DNA from: Kofleriaceae bacterium
Lineage (GTDB): Bacteria; Myxococcota_A; Polyangia; Haliangiales; Haliangiaceae
NCBI GenBank assembly: GCA_018058095.1
Contig: JAGPCO010000005.1
Location: 1-64,000, forward strand
DNA: 64,000 bases
Direction: 5' to 3'
Both the position numbers and the translations under genes were made by a program. Shown one piece after another: positions 8,125 to 19,500 of this stretch. Each line of letters opens with the position of its first letter. The first letter of the stretch is position 1. The notes under the pieces were generated by a model. It saw only the letters and a list, made by a program, of their open reading frames with translations, did not search any database and was not told the origin of the DNA.

Positions 8125-8160
8125 CCCGTGCCCGTGCCCGTGCCCGAGCCCGTGCCCGAT
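8125..8160. repeat. GTGCCC hexamer repeat
   Basis: About five copies of CCCGTG/CCCGAG ending in GATC, the inverted counterpart of the tract at 6301-6337. It abuts the promoter of the following gene. Confidence 0.55.
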
Positions 8161-8181
8161 CTGAGCCGTCCGCCGACCAGC

Positions 8182-8187
8182 TACACT
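8182..8187 (+). promoter_or_regulatory. -10 box of leaderless DMP19-like gene
   Basis: TACACT ends six bases before ATG 8194, the spacing repeated at many starts in this window. No clear -35 is visible 17 bases upstream. Confidence 0.45.
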
Positions 8188-8193
8188 CCGGCG

Positions 8194-8739
8194 ATGCCGG
8201 CCATGACGTCCGTGATCGTGTCGCAGGGCAGCTTCGCCAGCGACGACCCGTACGACCTCATCAACTCCAACCTGACGGTGGTCAACCTGCTGCGCGAGGA
8301 GGGCTACCCGCCCGAGCAGCTGCCGGCAGCCGCCCGCGCCAGCTACTGGGTCGACTTCTACCGGGCGCAGATGAGCAACGGCGGCTTCCCGCAGCTGGTC
8401 TACAACGCGCGCTGGGACGCCACCGTGGTGGCCGAGATCGAGGCCGGCCTGGCGCTCATGGGCGCCGCCGAGCACCTGGCCCTGTTCCGCACCCTGGCGG
8501 CGCGGGTGGCGGCGCTGCCGGCCGACGAGCTGGCGGCCTTCCTCCGCTCCAACCTGTTCGGGCCCAACCCGACGCGCGATCTGCTGCGCGACGACGCCTA
8601 CTTCGCGCTGGCCCGGCAGCACGACCTGGTGGCGATCGGCCACGCCTTCCTGCGCGGGCTGCCCGACCTGCGGGTGTTGTCGATCGACGACATGTTCGCC
8701 GCGCTCGAGCAGGTGCTCGGCCGCCCCATCGCGCGCTGA
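8194..8739 (+). CDS. DMP19/DUF4375-like protein
   Basis: 181 residues, soluble. The family signature WxxFxxQxxNGGFxQxxxN is present as YWVDFYRAQMSNGGFPQLVYN at about residues 49-69, followed by helices typical of the DMP19-like (DUF4375) fold. Function in bacteria is not established; the Neisseria protein DMP19 is a DNA mimic, but most DUF4375 members lack its acidic surface. The C-terminal part after residue 120 is Leu/Asp-rich helix. ATG 8194 chosen because of the TACACT box six bases upstream; ATG 8203 is possible. Confidence 0.65.
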   Translation: MPAMTSVIVSQGSFASDDPYDLINSNLTVVNLLREEGYPPEQLPAAARASYWVDFYRAQMSNGGFPQLVYNARWDATVVAEIEAGLALMGAAEHLALFRTLAARVAALPADELAAFLRSNLFGPNPTRDLLRDDAYFALARQHDLVAIGHAFLRGLPDLRVLSIDDMFAALEQVLGRPIAR

Positions 8740-8782
8740 GGCCTGGCCTGCAACCAGGCTCGGCATCCTGCTAGGCTGCGCC

Positions 8783-9439
8783 GTGGCCATCGGATCGCTG
8801 TCGGAGCTCGTCGCGGTCGATCACCCGCGCTTTCGCCTGGTCGAGTCCGGCATCTTCGTCGACCGGGTGGTGACCGAGTGCCTGGGCTACAGCTGCCGCG
8901 AACACGTGGCTGGCGCGGCCGAACCCCAGGTCCGGCTCGACGCCTGCTGCCAGCACGGCGCCGACGTCGACGTCGGCGAGCGCGACCAGATCCTGGCCCG
9001 TGCCGCCGCCATCGCCGCCGTGCTCCGGCCCGAGGCGGCGGCGGCGCCGTGGTTCGCGCCCGAGGTCGAGGCCGACCCCGACTTTCCGTCGGGCGCGCGC
9101 ACCCGCACCACCCGGCTCGACGACGGCTGCGTGTTCCTGGCCCACGACCGGCGCGGCTGCGCCATCCACCGCGCCGCGCTCGAGGGCGGCTGGGACCTGC
9201 ACGGGGTCAAGCCGATGATCTGCCGGCTGTGGCCGCTGACCTGGGACGAGGACTCGCTCGGGCTGGCCGACGACTACGTCGACTACACCTGCACCGCCGA
9301 GGCCAGCGCGCCGACCGTGTACCGCGGCGCTCGCGCCGCCCTGGCCGCGCTGTTCGGCGCCGCCCTGGTCGACGCGCTCGACGCCGTCGAGGCCACCGTG
9401 CTGGCGCGCGGCCCGCGCCGGTTGCCGGTGGTGCGGTGA
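8783..9439 (+). CDS. YkgJ/DUF3109-type Cys-cluster protein
   Basis: 218 residues starting at GTG 8783, with TAGGCT five bases upstream. Cys are distributed as in Zn/Fe-chelating YkgJ-DUF3109 proteins: ECLGYSC near residues 33-38, DACCQHG at 54-55, a single Cys in RRGCAIHRAALEGG (about 134), KPMICRLWPL (about 152) and a late DYTC. The H-G-V-K-P-x-x-C-R-x-W-P core is highly typical of this family, whose members probably bind an Fe-S or Zn site. Substrate unknown. It stands alone, ending 120 bases before the convergent FHA regulator. Confidence 0.72.
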   Translation: MAIGSLSELVAVDHPRFRLVESGIFVDRVVTECLGYSCREHVAGAAEPQVRLDACCQHGADVDVGERDQILARAAAIAAVLRPEAAAAPWFAPEVEADPDFPSGARTRTTRLDDGCVFLAHDRRGCAIHRAALEGGWDLHGVKPMICRLWPLTWDEDSLGLADDYVDYTCTAEASAPTVYRGARAALAALFGAALVDALDAVEATVLARGPRRLPVVR

Positions 9440-9562
9440 GCGATCCCACGTCGTCGTGATCGATGCCGGAGCGCTCGACGAGGAGCGGCCACGATCACGT
9501 CGATGCTCACGATGACGCCGAGGCGGATGGAGCGCCGGCGCCCATCGACGAGCCGGCCCGGC

Positions 9563-10924
<1,362 letters not shown>

Positions 10925-10935
10925 CGCGCCAGCTT

Positions 10936-11096
10936 AGGGCCCGGGAAGGGGCAACTCAATCGTTCTCGCGAACGATCCATCCCCGGGGGCTGCGTTGCTC
11001 CTCGGTCACGTACCGACGGGTATGCTCCCTCGTCGCGCCTTGCCCGCGGGGCGGCTCGTTCGCGAGCTCCGATCGAGTTGCCCCTTTCCGGGCCCT
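10936..11096. repeat. 161-base inverted-repeat element
   Basis: Left end AGGGCCCGGGAAGGGGCAAC (10936 on) pairs with the complement of the right end at 11077-11096; 27 terminal bases match with two mismatches, and pairing continues inward through CTCGCGAACGA (10964-10974) and CCCCG/GCCCG blocks, giving arms near 39 bases. It lies between the adaptor stop and the FHA gene, and its left end overlaps the -10 box of the FHA gene. Could act as a bidirectional terminator or a MITE-like element; size is close to that of the 5080-5246 element. Confidence 0.65.
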
Positions 11097-11120
11097 TACC
11101 GCAGACTGCGCGCGCGCGCG

Positions 11121-12107
11121 TCAGCGCCGGACCGAGACCAGCGCCTTGCCGCCGATGAGGGCGCGGCGGTCGGTGCTCGGCCCGACCTCGAGGTCGGCGT
11201 CGGCCACGTCGAAGTCGAGGGGCGGCTCGAGCGTGCGGTTGACGTTCTTCACCACCGCCACCAGCGGCGCGCCGGGCTTGTCCTCGAAGGTGACGTCGAC
11301 CGTGTCCTCCAGCTGGACCTCCTCGCGCAGGGTCTGGGGCACCGCGAAGCGGACGATGAGCTGGTCGGGATCGAAGATGCGGGCGACCGGCATGCCGCGC
11401 CCGGCCATCTGCCCCTCCTGCACGGTCACGATCGACACCACGCCGGCGATGGGCGCGGCCAGGGTGCTGTTGCCGAGCAGCTCCCCGGCGCGGGCCAGGC
11501 CGATGCGCACGCTGGCCAGCCCGGCCTCGGCCGCGCTGACCCGGCTGTAGGCGGCCGACGCCGCCGCCTGCGCGTCCTTGACCGCCGAGCGCGAGCCGGC
11601 GCCGCCGGCCTCCATCTCGCGCGCCTGGCTCAGGCCGCGGCTCGCGGTCGAGGCCGCGGTGCGGGCCTCGGCCAGCTGGGCCAGGGCCACGGCCTCCTGC
11701 TGCTTGGCCGCCTCGAACTGTCGCTCGACGTCGCGCTTGTCGAGCACCAGCAGCGGGTCGCCCACGTTGACCGCCTGGCCCTCCTTGACCAGCACCTTCT
11801 CGACCTTGCCGTCGAACTCGGCGGTGACGACCTTGGCCCCGCGCGAGCTGACCACGCCGATGAAGGGATCGATGGCCGGCTTGGTCACGACGGCCGGGGC
11901 GGGCAGGCCCGGCCCGCTGCTGCCGCCGCCGCTGCCGCCCAGCGGCGGCGCGGCCGGTCCCGACGAGCCGCATCCAGTCGCCGCGGCGGCCATCGCCACC
12001 CCGGCCACGACGGCGCACCACGCCGCCCAGCGCCGGTGCGCCGCCTGGACGTGGACGCGGTCGTCGCCGCGATCAGCGGCGGGCAGGTTGCGCGGCGGGC
12101 TTGGCAC
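11121..12107 (-). CDS. Lipoprotein membrane-fusion (HlyD/RND-type) adaptor
   Basis: 328 residues in the longest form. Signal peptide with lipobox ATGC at about residue 46 (MAAAATGCGSS), so the mature adaptor is lipid-anchored. Order: biotinyl-lipoyl half motif (VVTAEFDGKVEKVLVKEGQAV), coiled-coil hairpin rich in Ala/Gln/Glu (about 125-205), second lipoyl half (STLAAPIAGVVSIVTVQEG) and beta barrel. Its start overlaps the end of the C39 transporter gene by 35 bases; a GTG at 12056 just after that stop would be a shorter alternative. It is the second adaptor in this three-gene operon. Lipoprotein adaptors usually serve RND or MacB pumps, so its pairing with a C39 ABC exporter is unusual. Confidence 0.85.
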   Translation of the reverse strand: MPSPPRNLPAADRGDDRVHVQAAHRRWAAWCAVVAGVAMAAAATGCGSSGPAAPPLGGSGGGSSGPGLPAPAVVTKPAIDPFIGVVSSRGAKVVTAEFDGKVEKVLVKEGQAVNVGDPLLVLDKRDVERQFEAAKQQEAVALAQLAEARTAASTASRGLSQAREMEAGGAGSRSAVKDAQAAASAAYSRVSAAEAGLASVRIGLARAGELLGNSTLAAPIAGVVSIVTVQEGQMAGRGMPVARIFDPDQLIVRFAVPQTLREEVQLEDTVDVTFEDKPGAPLVAVVKNVNRTLEPPLDFDVADADLEVGPSTDRRALIGGKALVSVRR

Positions 12108-14403
12108 CGGCGGCCTCCTTGCTGGCGGGGGATGGGGCGGCCATGGCCGGGGAGTTGCCCTGGCTGGCCAGGACCAGCTTGTGGTAGGTGCCTTGCTTGG
12201 CCATGAGCGCGGCGTGGTTGCCCTGCTCGACCACCTGGCCGTTCTCCATCACCACGATGAGGTCGTAGTTCTGCACCGTCGACAGGCGGTGTGCCACCGT
12301 GATCTGGGTGCAGCCGAGGTGGCGCAGGTTGGCCACGATCTGGGCCTCGGTCGCGTTGTCGAGCGCCGAGGTCGCCTCGTCGAACAGCAGCACGCGCGGC
12401 TCGCGCAGCACGGCCCGGGCGATGGCGATGCGCTGGCGCTGGCCACCCGACAGCGAGGCGCCGCCATCGGAGATCGGGGTGTCGAACCCGAGCGGCATGG
12501 CGTTGATGTCGTCGACGAGCGCCGCCATCTTGGCCGCGGTCCGGATCTTGTCGAGGCTGGCGTCGGGCACGGTCAGGGCGATGTTCTCGCGGATGCTCGA
12601 GCCGAACACGAACGGGTGCTGCGGCACCATGCCGAGCTGCTGCCGCACCGCCTGCAGGTCGTACTCGTGCACGTTGACGCCGTCGTAGAAGATCTTGCCG
12701 GCGCTCGGCACCAGCGTGCCGGCCAGCAGGTGGAGCAGGGTGCTCTTGCCCGAGCCCGACGGGCCGACCAGCGCGACCTTGGCGCCGACCGGGATGTCGA
12801 GGCTGACGTGCTGGAGCACCCACGGCCGGTCGGGCGCGTAGCGGAACGACACGTCCTTGAGCGCCAGCTCGCCGCGCAGGCGCGGCGGCGGCTTGACCTT
12901 GTCGCGATCCTGCTCGGCCGGCGTCTTCATGACGTCGTCGATCCGGCCGGCGTAGCCCTTGAGCAGCTGCATCTGCAGCAGGCTCTCGATCAGCTGTGAC
13001 AGCGGGCCGAACAGGCTCATCGCCAGCGAGTTCATGGCCAGCATGTCCCCCAGCGAGATCTGCTTCTTCATGACCGCGTTGGTGCCGACGGCGAGGATGA
13101 TCATCGGCGACAGCTGGGCCACGGTGGTGCGCAGGGCGTCGATGACCGCGGTCAGGCGGCCCCGGCGCAGGCCGACGTTCATGACGTCGGCGTACAGGCT
13201 CGACCACTTCTCGACCGCGATACGCTCGGCCCCGGCGGTCTTGAGGGTCTCCATGCCGCCGAGGAGCTGGACCAGGTAGCTCTGCGACTTGGCCTGGCGG
13301 TCGAGGTCCTCCGACATCAGGCGCATGTTGCGCGAGCGCGCCGCCAGGTAGATCAGCCCGGGCAGCAGGGCCAGGCCCATCGCCACCAGGCCCATCGCCA
13401 TGTTGACCCACATGATGACGACGGCGTAGAGCAGGACGAAGACGCCGTCGATGATGGCCGACAGCGTCTGCGAGGTCACGACCTCACGCATCGTCGCGTT
13501 GCTGCCGACCCGCATCATGAGGTCACCCGACGAGCGCTTCTGGAAGAAGCCGATCGGCAGCGCGACCATGTGATCGAGGAAGCCGAGGGTCAGCTTGGCG
13601 TCGAGCAGCGTGCGCAGGTGGATCATCAGGTGCGACCGGATCATGCCGCCGAGCGCCTCGAACAGGACCATGCCGACGATGGCGCCGATGAGCACCCACA
13701 AGAGCGAGTAGTCGCTGCGCGGCACGACCTGGTCGATGACCCGGCCGGTGATGAGCGGCAGGATCATGGCCAGGAGGCGCAGCACCAGGGACACGACGAT
13801 GATCTTGGTCAGGAGGCTGCTCTCGTTGAACAGCTCGCGCAGGTACGGCCGGGCGTTGCCGTCCTTGGACTTCTCCTTGGCGAACGCCGTCGTCGGCTTG
13901 ACCTCGATGGCGACGCCGGTGAACTTCTGCCGGAACTCCTCGACCGACAGCTCGCGGGTGCCGACCGCGGGGTCGACGATGAGCAGCTTGCCGCCGCGCA
14001 GGACGCGGTCGAACACCACGAAGTGGTTGAACTCCCAGTGCAGGATCGTGCCGCGCGGCAACATCTCGACCTGCGGCACGTCGACCTTGATGCCGCGCGC
14101 GAACAGGCCGAACCGGCCGGCGCCGTCGACGATGGCGCGGGCGGTGACGCCATCACGCGTGACGTTGATCGAGCTGCGCACCGCGCTCAGCGGCACCTCC
14201 TTGCCGTGGAAGTGCAGCACCATGGTCAGGCAGGCGGCGCCGCAGTCGGAGTACTCCAGCTGCGAGATGTACGGGATCTCGCGCGCCCCGACCTTGTCGG
14301 TGATGCGGGCCAGGGCCGGGAAGCGGTCGAGCAGGCTGCGCTTGATCGGCGCCGACGGCGGCGGCGACGTGGGAGGCGCGCTGGGGGGAGGGGTGTCGGT
14401 CAC
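12073..14403 (-). CDS. Peptidase C39-containing ABC exporter
   Basis: 776 residues, complete three-part architecture. C39 cysteine peptidase domain about 40-170: catalytic C54 in YSDCGAACL, H127 in EFNHFVVFD, D144 in IVDPAVG. Transmembrane ABC exporter domain about 200-490 with six helices. ATPase domain about 530-750: Walker A GPSGSGKST, signature LSGGQRQR, Walker B VLLFDEATSALD and H-loop AHRLS. Such proteins cut double-glycine leaders in the cytoplasm and pump the cargo out. All catalytic residues are present, so both activities are expected. It is flanked by two adaptors in one operon; a divergent TolC and two double-glycine leader proteins follow. Confidence 0.96.
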   Translation of the reverse strand: MTDTPPPSAPPTSPPPSAPIKRSLLDRFPALARITDKVGAREIPYISQLEYSDCGAACLTMVLHFHGKEVPLSAVRSSINVTRDGVTARAIVDGAGRFGLFARGIKVDVPQVEMLPRGTILHWEFNHFVVFDRVLRGGKLLIVDPAVGTRELSVEEFRQKFTGVAIEVKPTTAFAKEKSKDGNARPYLRELFNESSLLTKIIVVSLVLRLLAMILPLITGRVIDQVVPRSDYSLLWVLIGAIVGMVLFEALGGMIRSHLMIHLRTLLDAKLTLGFLDHMVALPIGFFQKRSSGDLMMRVGSNATMREVVTSQTLSAIIDGVFVLLYAVVIMWVNMAMGLVAMGLALLPGLIYLAARSRNMRLMSEDLDRQAKSQSYLVQLLGGMETLKTAGAERIAVEKWSSLYADVMNVGLRRGRLTAVIDALRTTVAQLSPMIILAVGTNAVMKKQISLGDMLAMNSLAMSLFGPLSQLIESLLQMQLLKGYAGRIDDVMKTPAEQDRDKVKPPPRLRGELALKDVSFRYAPDRPWVLQHVSLDIPVGAKVALVGPSGSGKSTLLHLLAGTLVPSAGKIFYDGVNVHEYDLQAVRQQLGMVPQHPFVFGSSIRENIALTVPDASLDKIRTAAKMAALVDDINAMPLGFDTPISDGGASLSGGQRQRIAIARAVLREPRVLLFDEATSALDNATEAQIVANLRHLGCTQITVAHRLSTVQNYDLIVVMENGQVVEQGNHAALMAKQGTYHKLVLASQGNSPAMAAPSPASKEAAGAKPAAQPARR

Positions 14404-14414
14404 ATCGACTCCGT

Positions 14415-16604
<2,190 letters not shown>

Positions 16605-16700
16605 GATGCGATCGCGCGGGCCGGGTCACCACGCGGATCCGCAGTGTAGCAGAACCACCAGAGGTGGACCGGCGAGCGCGCGGCGGGTGCGGTTCTCGGG

Positions 16701-16706
16701 GATAAT
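16701..16706 (+). promoter_or_regulatory. -10 box of leaderless TolC gene
   Basis: GATAAT (five of six consensus bases) ends six bases before ATG 16713. No recognisable -35 in the GC-rich sequence upstream, so an activator may be required. Confidence 0.55.
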
Positions 16707-16712
16707 CACGCC

Positions 16713-18299
16713 ATGATGCCCCGCTGGTGCTCGTTGCTCGCTGTCCTGCTCGTCGTGGCCCCGGCCACCGGCGCGGCCCAGCCCGACGAGGACGAGGCCC
16801 GGCCGGCCCGTCCACGCCCAGGCCGCGCCGGGAGCGCCGCCGCCGCGGCCCCCGAGGCGGACGCGGCGGCGCCGGTCGGCCCCGAGCGGGTCGCGCTCGA
16901 CGAGCTGATGGCCCTCGCGGTCCGGCAGAGCACCACCCTGGCCCTGGCCAACGCCGGCCGGGAGATCGCCATCCTGCAGCGCGAGGTCGCCTCGGCGCCC
17001 GACCAGTGGCGAGTCTCTCTGGGCGCCGATCTCACCAAGAAGCCGTACCTCGAGGCCAACGTGCTCGATCAGTCGACGGTGCGGGTCAACGGCGGCGCCA
17101 GCAAGCGCCTGCCCACCGGCGGCACCTTCCAGCTCGGCCTGGGCACGTCGCTCTTCACCAGCCGCCTGGTCGACGATCCGACCACGGCGGGCGACGAGTC
17201 GGCGGTCACCGGCGAGCAGGCCGTGACCTCGGCCCAGCTCGACCTGCGCCAGCCGCTGCTGCGTGGCCGCGGCGGCGTCGGCGTGGCCGATCGCAGCCGG
17301 GCCGAGGTCAGCGCCGACCGGGCCACGCTCGACGCCTACGAGCAGGGCGCGGCCACCGTGCGTGACCTGGTGAGCGCCTACTGGGAGCTGGTCTTCGCCC
17401 ACGCCGCGGTCGGCGTGCGTCAGACCTCGACCAAGCTGGCGCGCGAGCAGCTGCGGATCACCAACAACATCGCACGCACCGGGGTCCTGCCCGAGAACGC
17501 GCGCAAGGCCGCCGTGTACGGCGTGGCGCTGCGCGAGGAGGCCGAGCTGCGAGCCGGGCTCGACGTCGAGAACGCCTCCATCGCGCTGCGCCGCCTGGCC
17601 GGCTTGCCGATCGGCCCCGGCGAGATCCTGCTCGAGCCGTCCGACGCGCTGGTCGTGACCGATCGGCAGTGGGACCTCGACGATGCCCTGCGCCGGGCGC
17701 GCAAGCGCAACCCGCGCATCGCCGCGGCCCGCCTCGGCATCAAGCTGTCGCAGATCGACGTCGACGTGGCCGCCAACGGCGTGTTCCCGCGGCTGGATCT
17801 GTCGCTCGCGCTCGGCGCCGCCGGGGTCGGCGCCGACCTCGGGTCCAGCTTCGAGACGCTGCAGGGCAGCGAGCGGTCGTTCCAGGTGACCGCTGGCGTG
17901 GCCATGAGCTACGAGATCGGCGGCGCCGCGCGCGCGGCCGCCGCCGCCGCGCGTATCGCCCACACCGCCGGCGAGCTCACCGCGGCCGAGGTCGAGCGTG
18001 AGATCACCGCCGCCGTCATCCAGGCGGTGCACCAGGTCCAGGCCGCGCAGAAGCGGGCCGAGGTGGCCGCCCGCGCGGTCGAGATGGCCGAGGCCAACCT
18101 GGGAGCCGAGCAGGTCGCGTTCCGAGCCGACCGCTCGACCAACTTCCAGGTCTTCCAGCGCCAGGCCGAGGTCGACGAGGCTCGCCTGCTGCAGGCGCGG
18201 TCGGTCGTCGATTACTACAAGGCCGAGGTCCAGGTCGAGTACCTGACCGGCGGCCTGCTGACCCGGTACGGCATCGAGGTCACCAAGCCCAGGCGGTAG
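16713..18299 (+). CDS. TolC-family outer-membrane efflux channel
   Basis: 528 residues with Sec signal peptide (MMPRWCSLLAVLLVVAPATGAAQ). After a Pro/Ala/Asp-rich tether (24-55) two OEP repeats follow, at about 60-285 and 310-515, with the long heptad helices and the amphipathic sequences expected for the periplasmic tunnel (for example TTLALANAGREIAILQREVA). TolC proteins trimerise into an outer-membrane duct joined to the inner-membrane pump by an adaptor. Divergently transcribed from the exporter operon with 108 bases between starts. The GATAAT box six bases before ATG 16713 supports this start over the adjacent ATG at 16716. Confidence 0.92.
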   Translation: MMPRWCSLLAVLLVVAPATGAAQPDEDEARPARPRPGRAGSAAAAAPEADAAAPVGPERVALDELMALAVRQSTTLALANAGREIAILQREVASAPDQWRVSLGADLTKKPYLEANVLDQSTVRVNGGASKRLPTGGTFQLGLGTSLFTSRLVDDPTTAGDESAVTGEQAVTSAQLDLRQPLLRGRGGVGVADRSRAEVSADRATLDAYEQGAATVRDLVSAYWELVFAHAAVGVRQTSTKLAREQLRITNNIARTGVLPENARKAAVYGVALREEAELRAGLDVENASIALRRLAGLPIGPGEILLEPSDALVVTDRQWDLDDALRRARKRNPRIAAARLGIKLSQIDVDVAANGVFPRLDLSLALGAAGVGADLGSSFETLQGSERSFQVTAGVAMSYEIGGAARAAAAAARIAHTAGELTAAEVEREITAAVIQAVHQVQAAQKRAEVAARAVEMAEANLGAEQVAFRADRSTNFQVFQRQAEVDEARLLQARSVVDYYKAEVQVEYLTGGLLTRYGIEVTKPRR

Positions 18300-18510
18300 G
18301 GCCGCTCCCGGGGTCGCCCATATGGCCGGACCCGCGACGCCACTTCGACCACCTGGGGGGGCCACCCGCGGCCTGGTCCCTACACCCCCGGGCGTCACCG
18401 CCGGTCGTCGCCCTCGGTCGGCAGGATCCTCTGCGGTAAGCGCCTGATCTCACACGGACTGCCACCCTGATTCACCCGGCACGCTCCTCGCAAGGCCACT
18501 GGCCGTAGCC

Positions 18511-19125
18511 ATGACGAAGCCCGCCCCTCCCCGCTTCCCCACCATCGCCGGCCTCGAGCTCGACCGCGTGATCGGTGGTGCCAGCTGGTCGTACGCGGCG
18601 CCCAAGGACTCGCTCGCCTCGCTGGTCGAGTCGCGCTCGGTGTCGGAGGCGTGGTCGATGACCCGCGCGCCCCTGGCGATGCCGGGGGTCGCGCCGGTGA
18701 TCAGCTCGACCATGGGCAGCAGCCTCGGTCTCGGCGGTCATGGTGGCTGGGCGGCGCTGGCGCACGAGGCCAGCGGCGCCGACGCCGAGGTGGCCCAGGC
18801 CCCGGCCTGGGCGCTGGGTGACGAGGCGCCGGCGCTGGCTGCAGCCTCGCCGTTCAGCGGTGGCGAGGCCGAGGCGGCGGTGTTCGACCTCGCCGCGTAC
18901 TTCCCGGAGGTCGACGCCCCCCTCCACCTCGATGCCGACGATCCCGCGTTCGCGCCGGTGCAGGGCCAGGCCCCGGGCGCCGACGACGAAGGTGGCGCCG
19001 ACGACTTCGACGCCGATCTCGAGCTGGCGTCCATCGCCGCGTTCGCGAGTGATGGCAGCCCGGCCAAGGTCGACTTCGGCGTGCCGCGGCTGAGCCCCGA
19101 CGCCGATACCTTGCTCATCGAGTAG
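18511..19125 (+). CDS. Candidate secreted protein with double-glycine leader (cargo 1)
   Basis: 204 residues. Leader MTKPAPPRFPTIAGLELDRV-IGG: relative to the cut after Gly23 it has V-4, D-6, L-7, E-8, exactly the colicin V-type pattern (NELDSVSGG). The mature part (181 residues, starting ASWSYAAPK) has no Cys, is acidic (a run near 130-150 rich in Asp/Glu), and is otherwise Ala/Gly/Ser-rich without known domain. Position directly after the TolC gene of a C39 exporter makes it the likely substrate. It is far longer than ordinary microcins or RiPP precursors. A strong hairpin terminator follows at 19151. No clear ribosome-binding site precedes ATG 18511. Confidence 0.72.
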   Translation: MTKPAPPRFPTIAGLELDRVIGGASWSYAAPKDSLASLVESRSVSEAWSMTRAPLAMPGVAPVISSTMGSSLGLGGHGGWAALAHEASGADAEVAQAPAWALGDEAPALAAASPFSGGEAEAAVFDLAAYFPEVDAPLHLDADDPAFAPVQGQAPGADDEGGADDFDADLELASIAAFASDGSPAKVDFGVPRLSPDADTLLIE

Positions 19126-19150
19126 CGGTCCCCGCCACCCGATCCCGAAC

Positions 19151-19170
19151 AGGCTGCCTCCGGGCAGCCT
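19151..19170 (+). terminator. Rho-independent-like terminator after cargo 1
   Basis: Perfect 8-base stem AGGCTGCC-TCCG-GGCAGCCT followed by GTCGTCGTTT, a partial T tract, 25 bases after the stop codon. Confidence 0.7.
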
Positions 19171-19179
19171 GTCGTCGTT

Positions 19180-19244
19180 TCGGCGCGTCGCCGTCCCGGC
19201 CCGACACCTCGCCGTCTCGGCGCGTCGCCGTCCCGGCCCGACAC
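19180..19244. repeat. Tandem direct repeat, period 37
   Basis: The 28-base unit beginning TCGGCGCGTCGCCGTCCCGG occurs at 19180-19207 and 19217-19244 without mismatch, with partial copies on both sides. It fills the 375-base gap between the two cargo genes (19126-19500); the rest of the gap holds the terminator and the upstream region of cargo 2. Confidence 0.75.
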
Positions 19245-19500
19245 GTCGCCGTCTCGGCCCCGGCGTGCACGTCCGGCCCGGCCGGCCGTCGCCGGGGCTG
19301 GGAACGCCCCACCTGGGGGACCGGCCCTCGATCGTAGGCTCGACCCTAAGGGATCGAAACCCGTGGTTTACGGTCGTGGGGGGGACAGGCTCGCCTCCCG
19401 ACCCGAAATCACCCGGAACTGGGTCCGAAGTGCTGAATGATTGGTAAGGCGACGAACGGCACGAACATCGCATAGGGGGAAGGCAGGAGGAAACGAAGCC

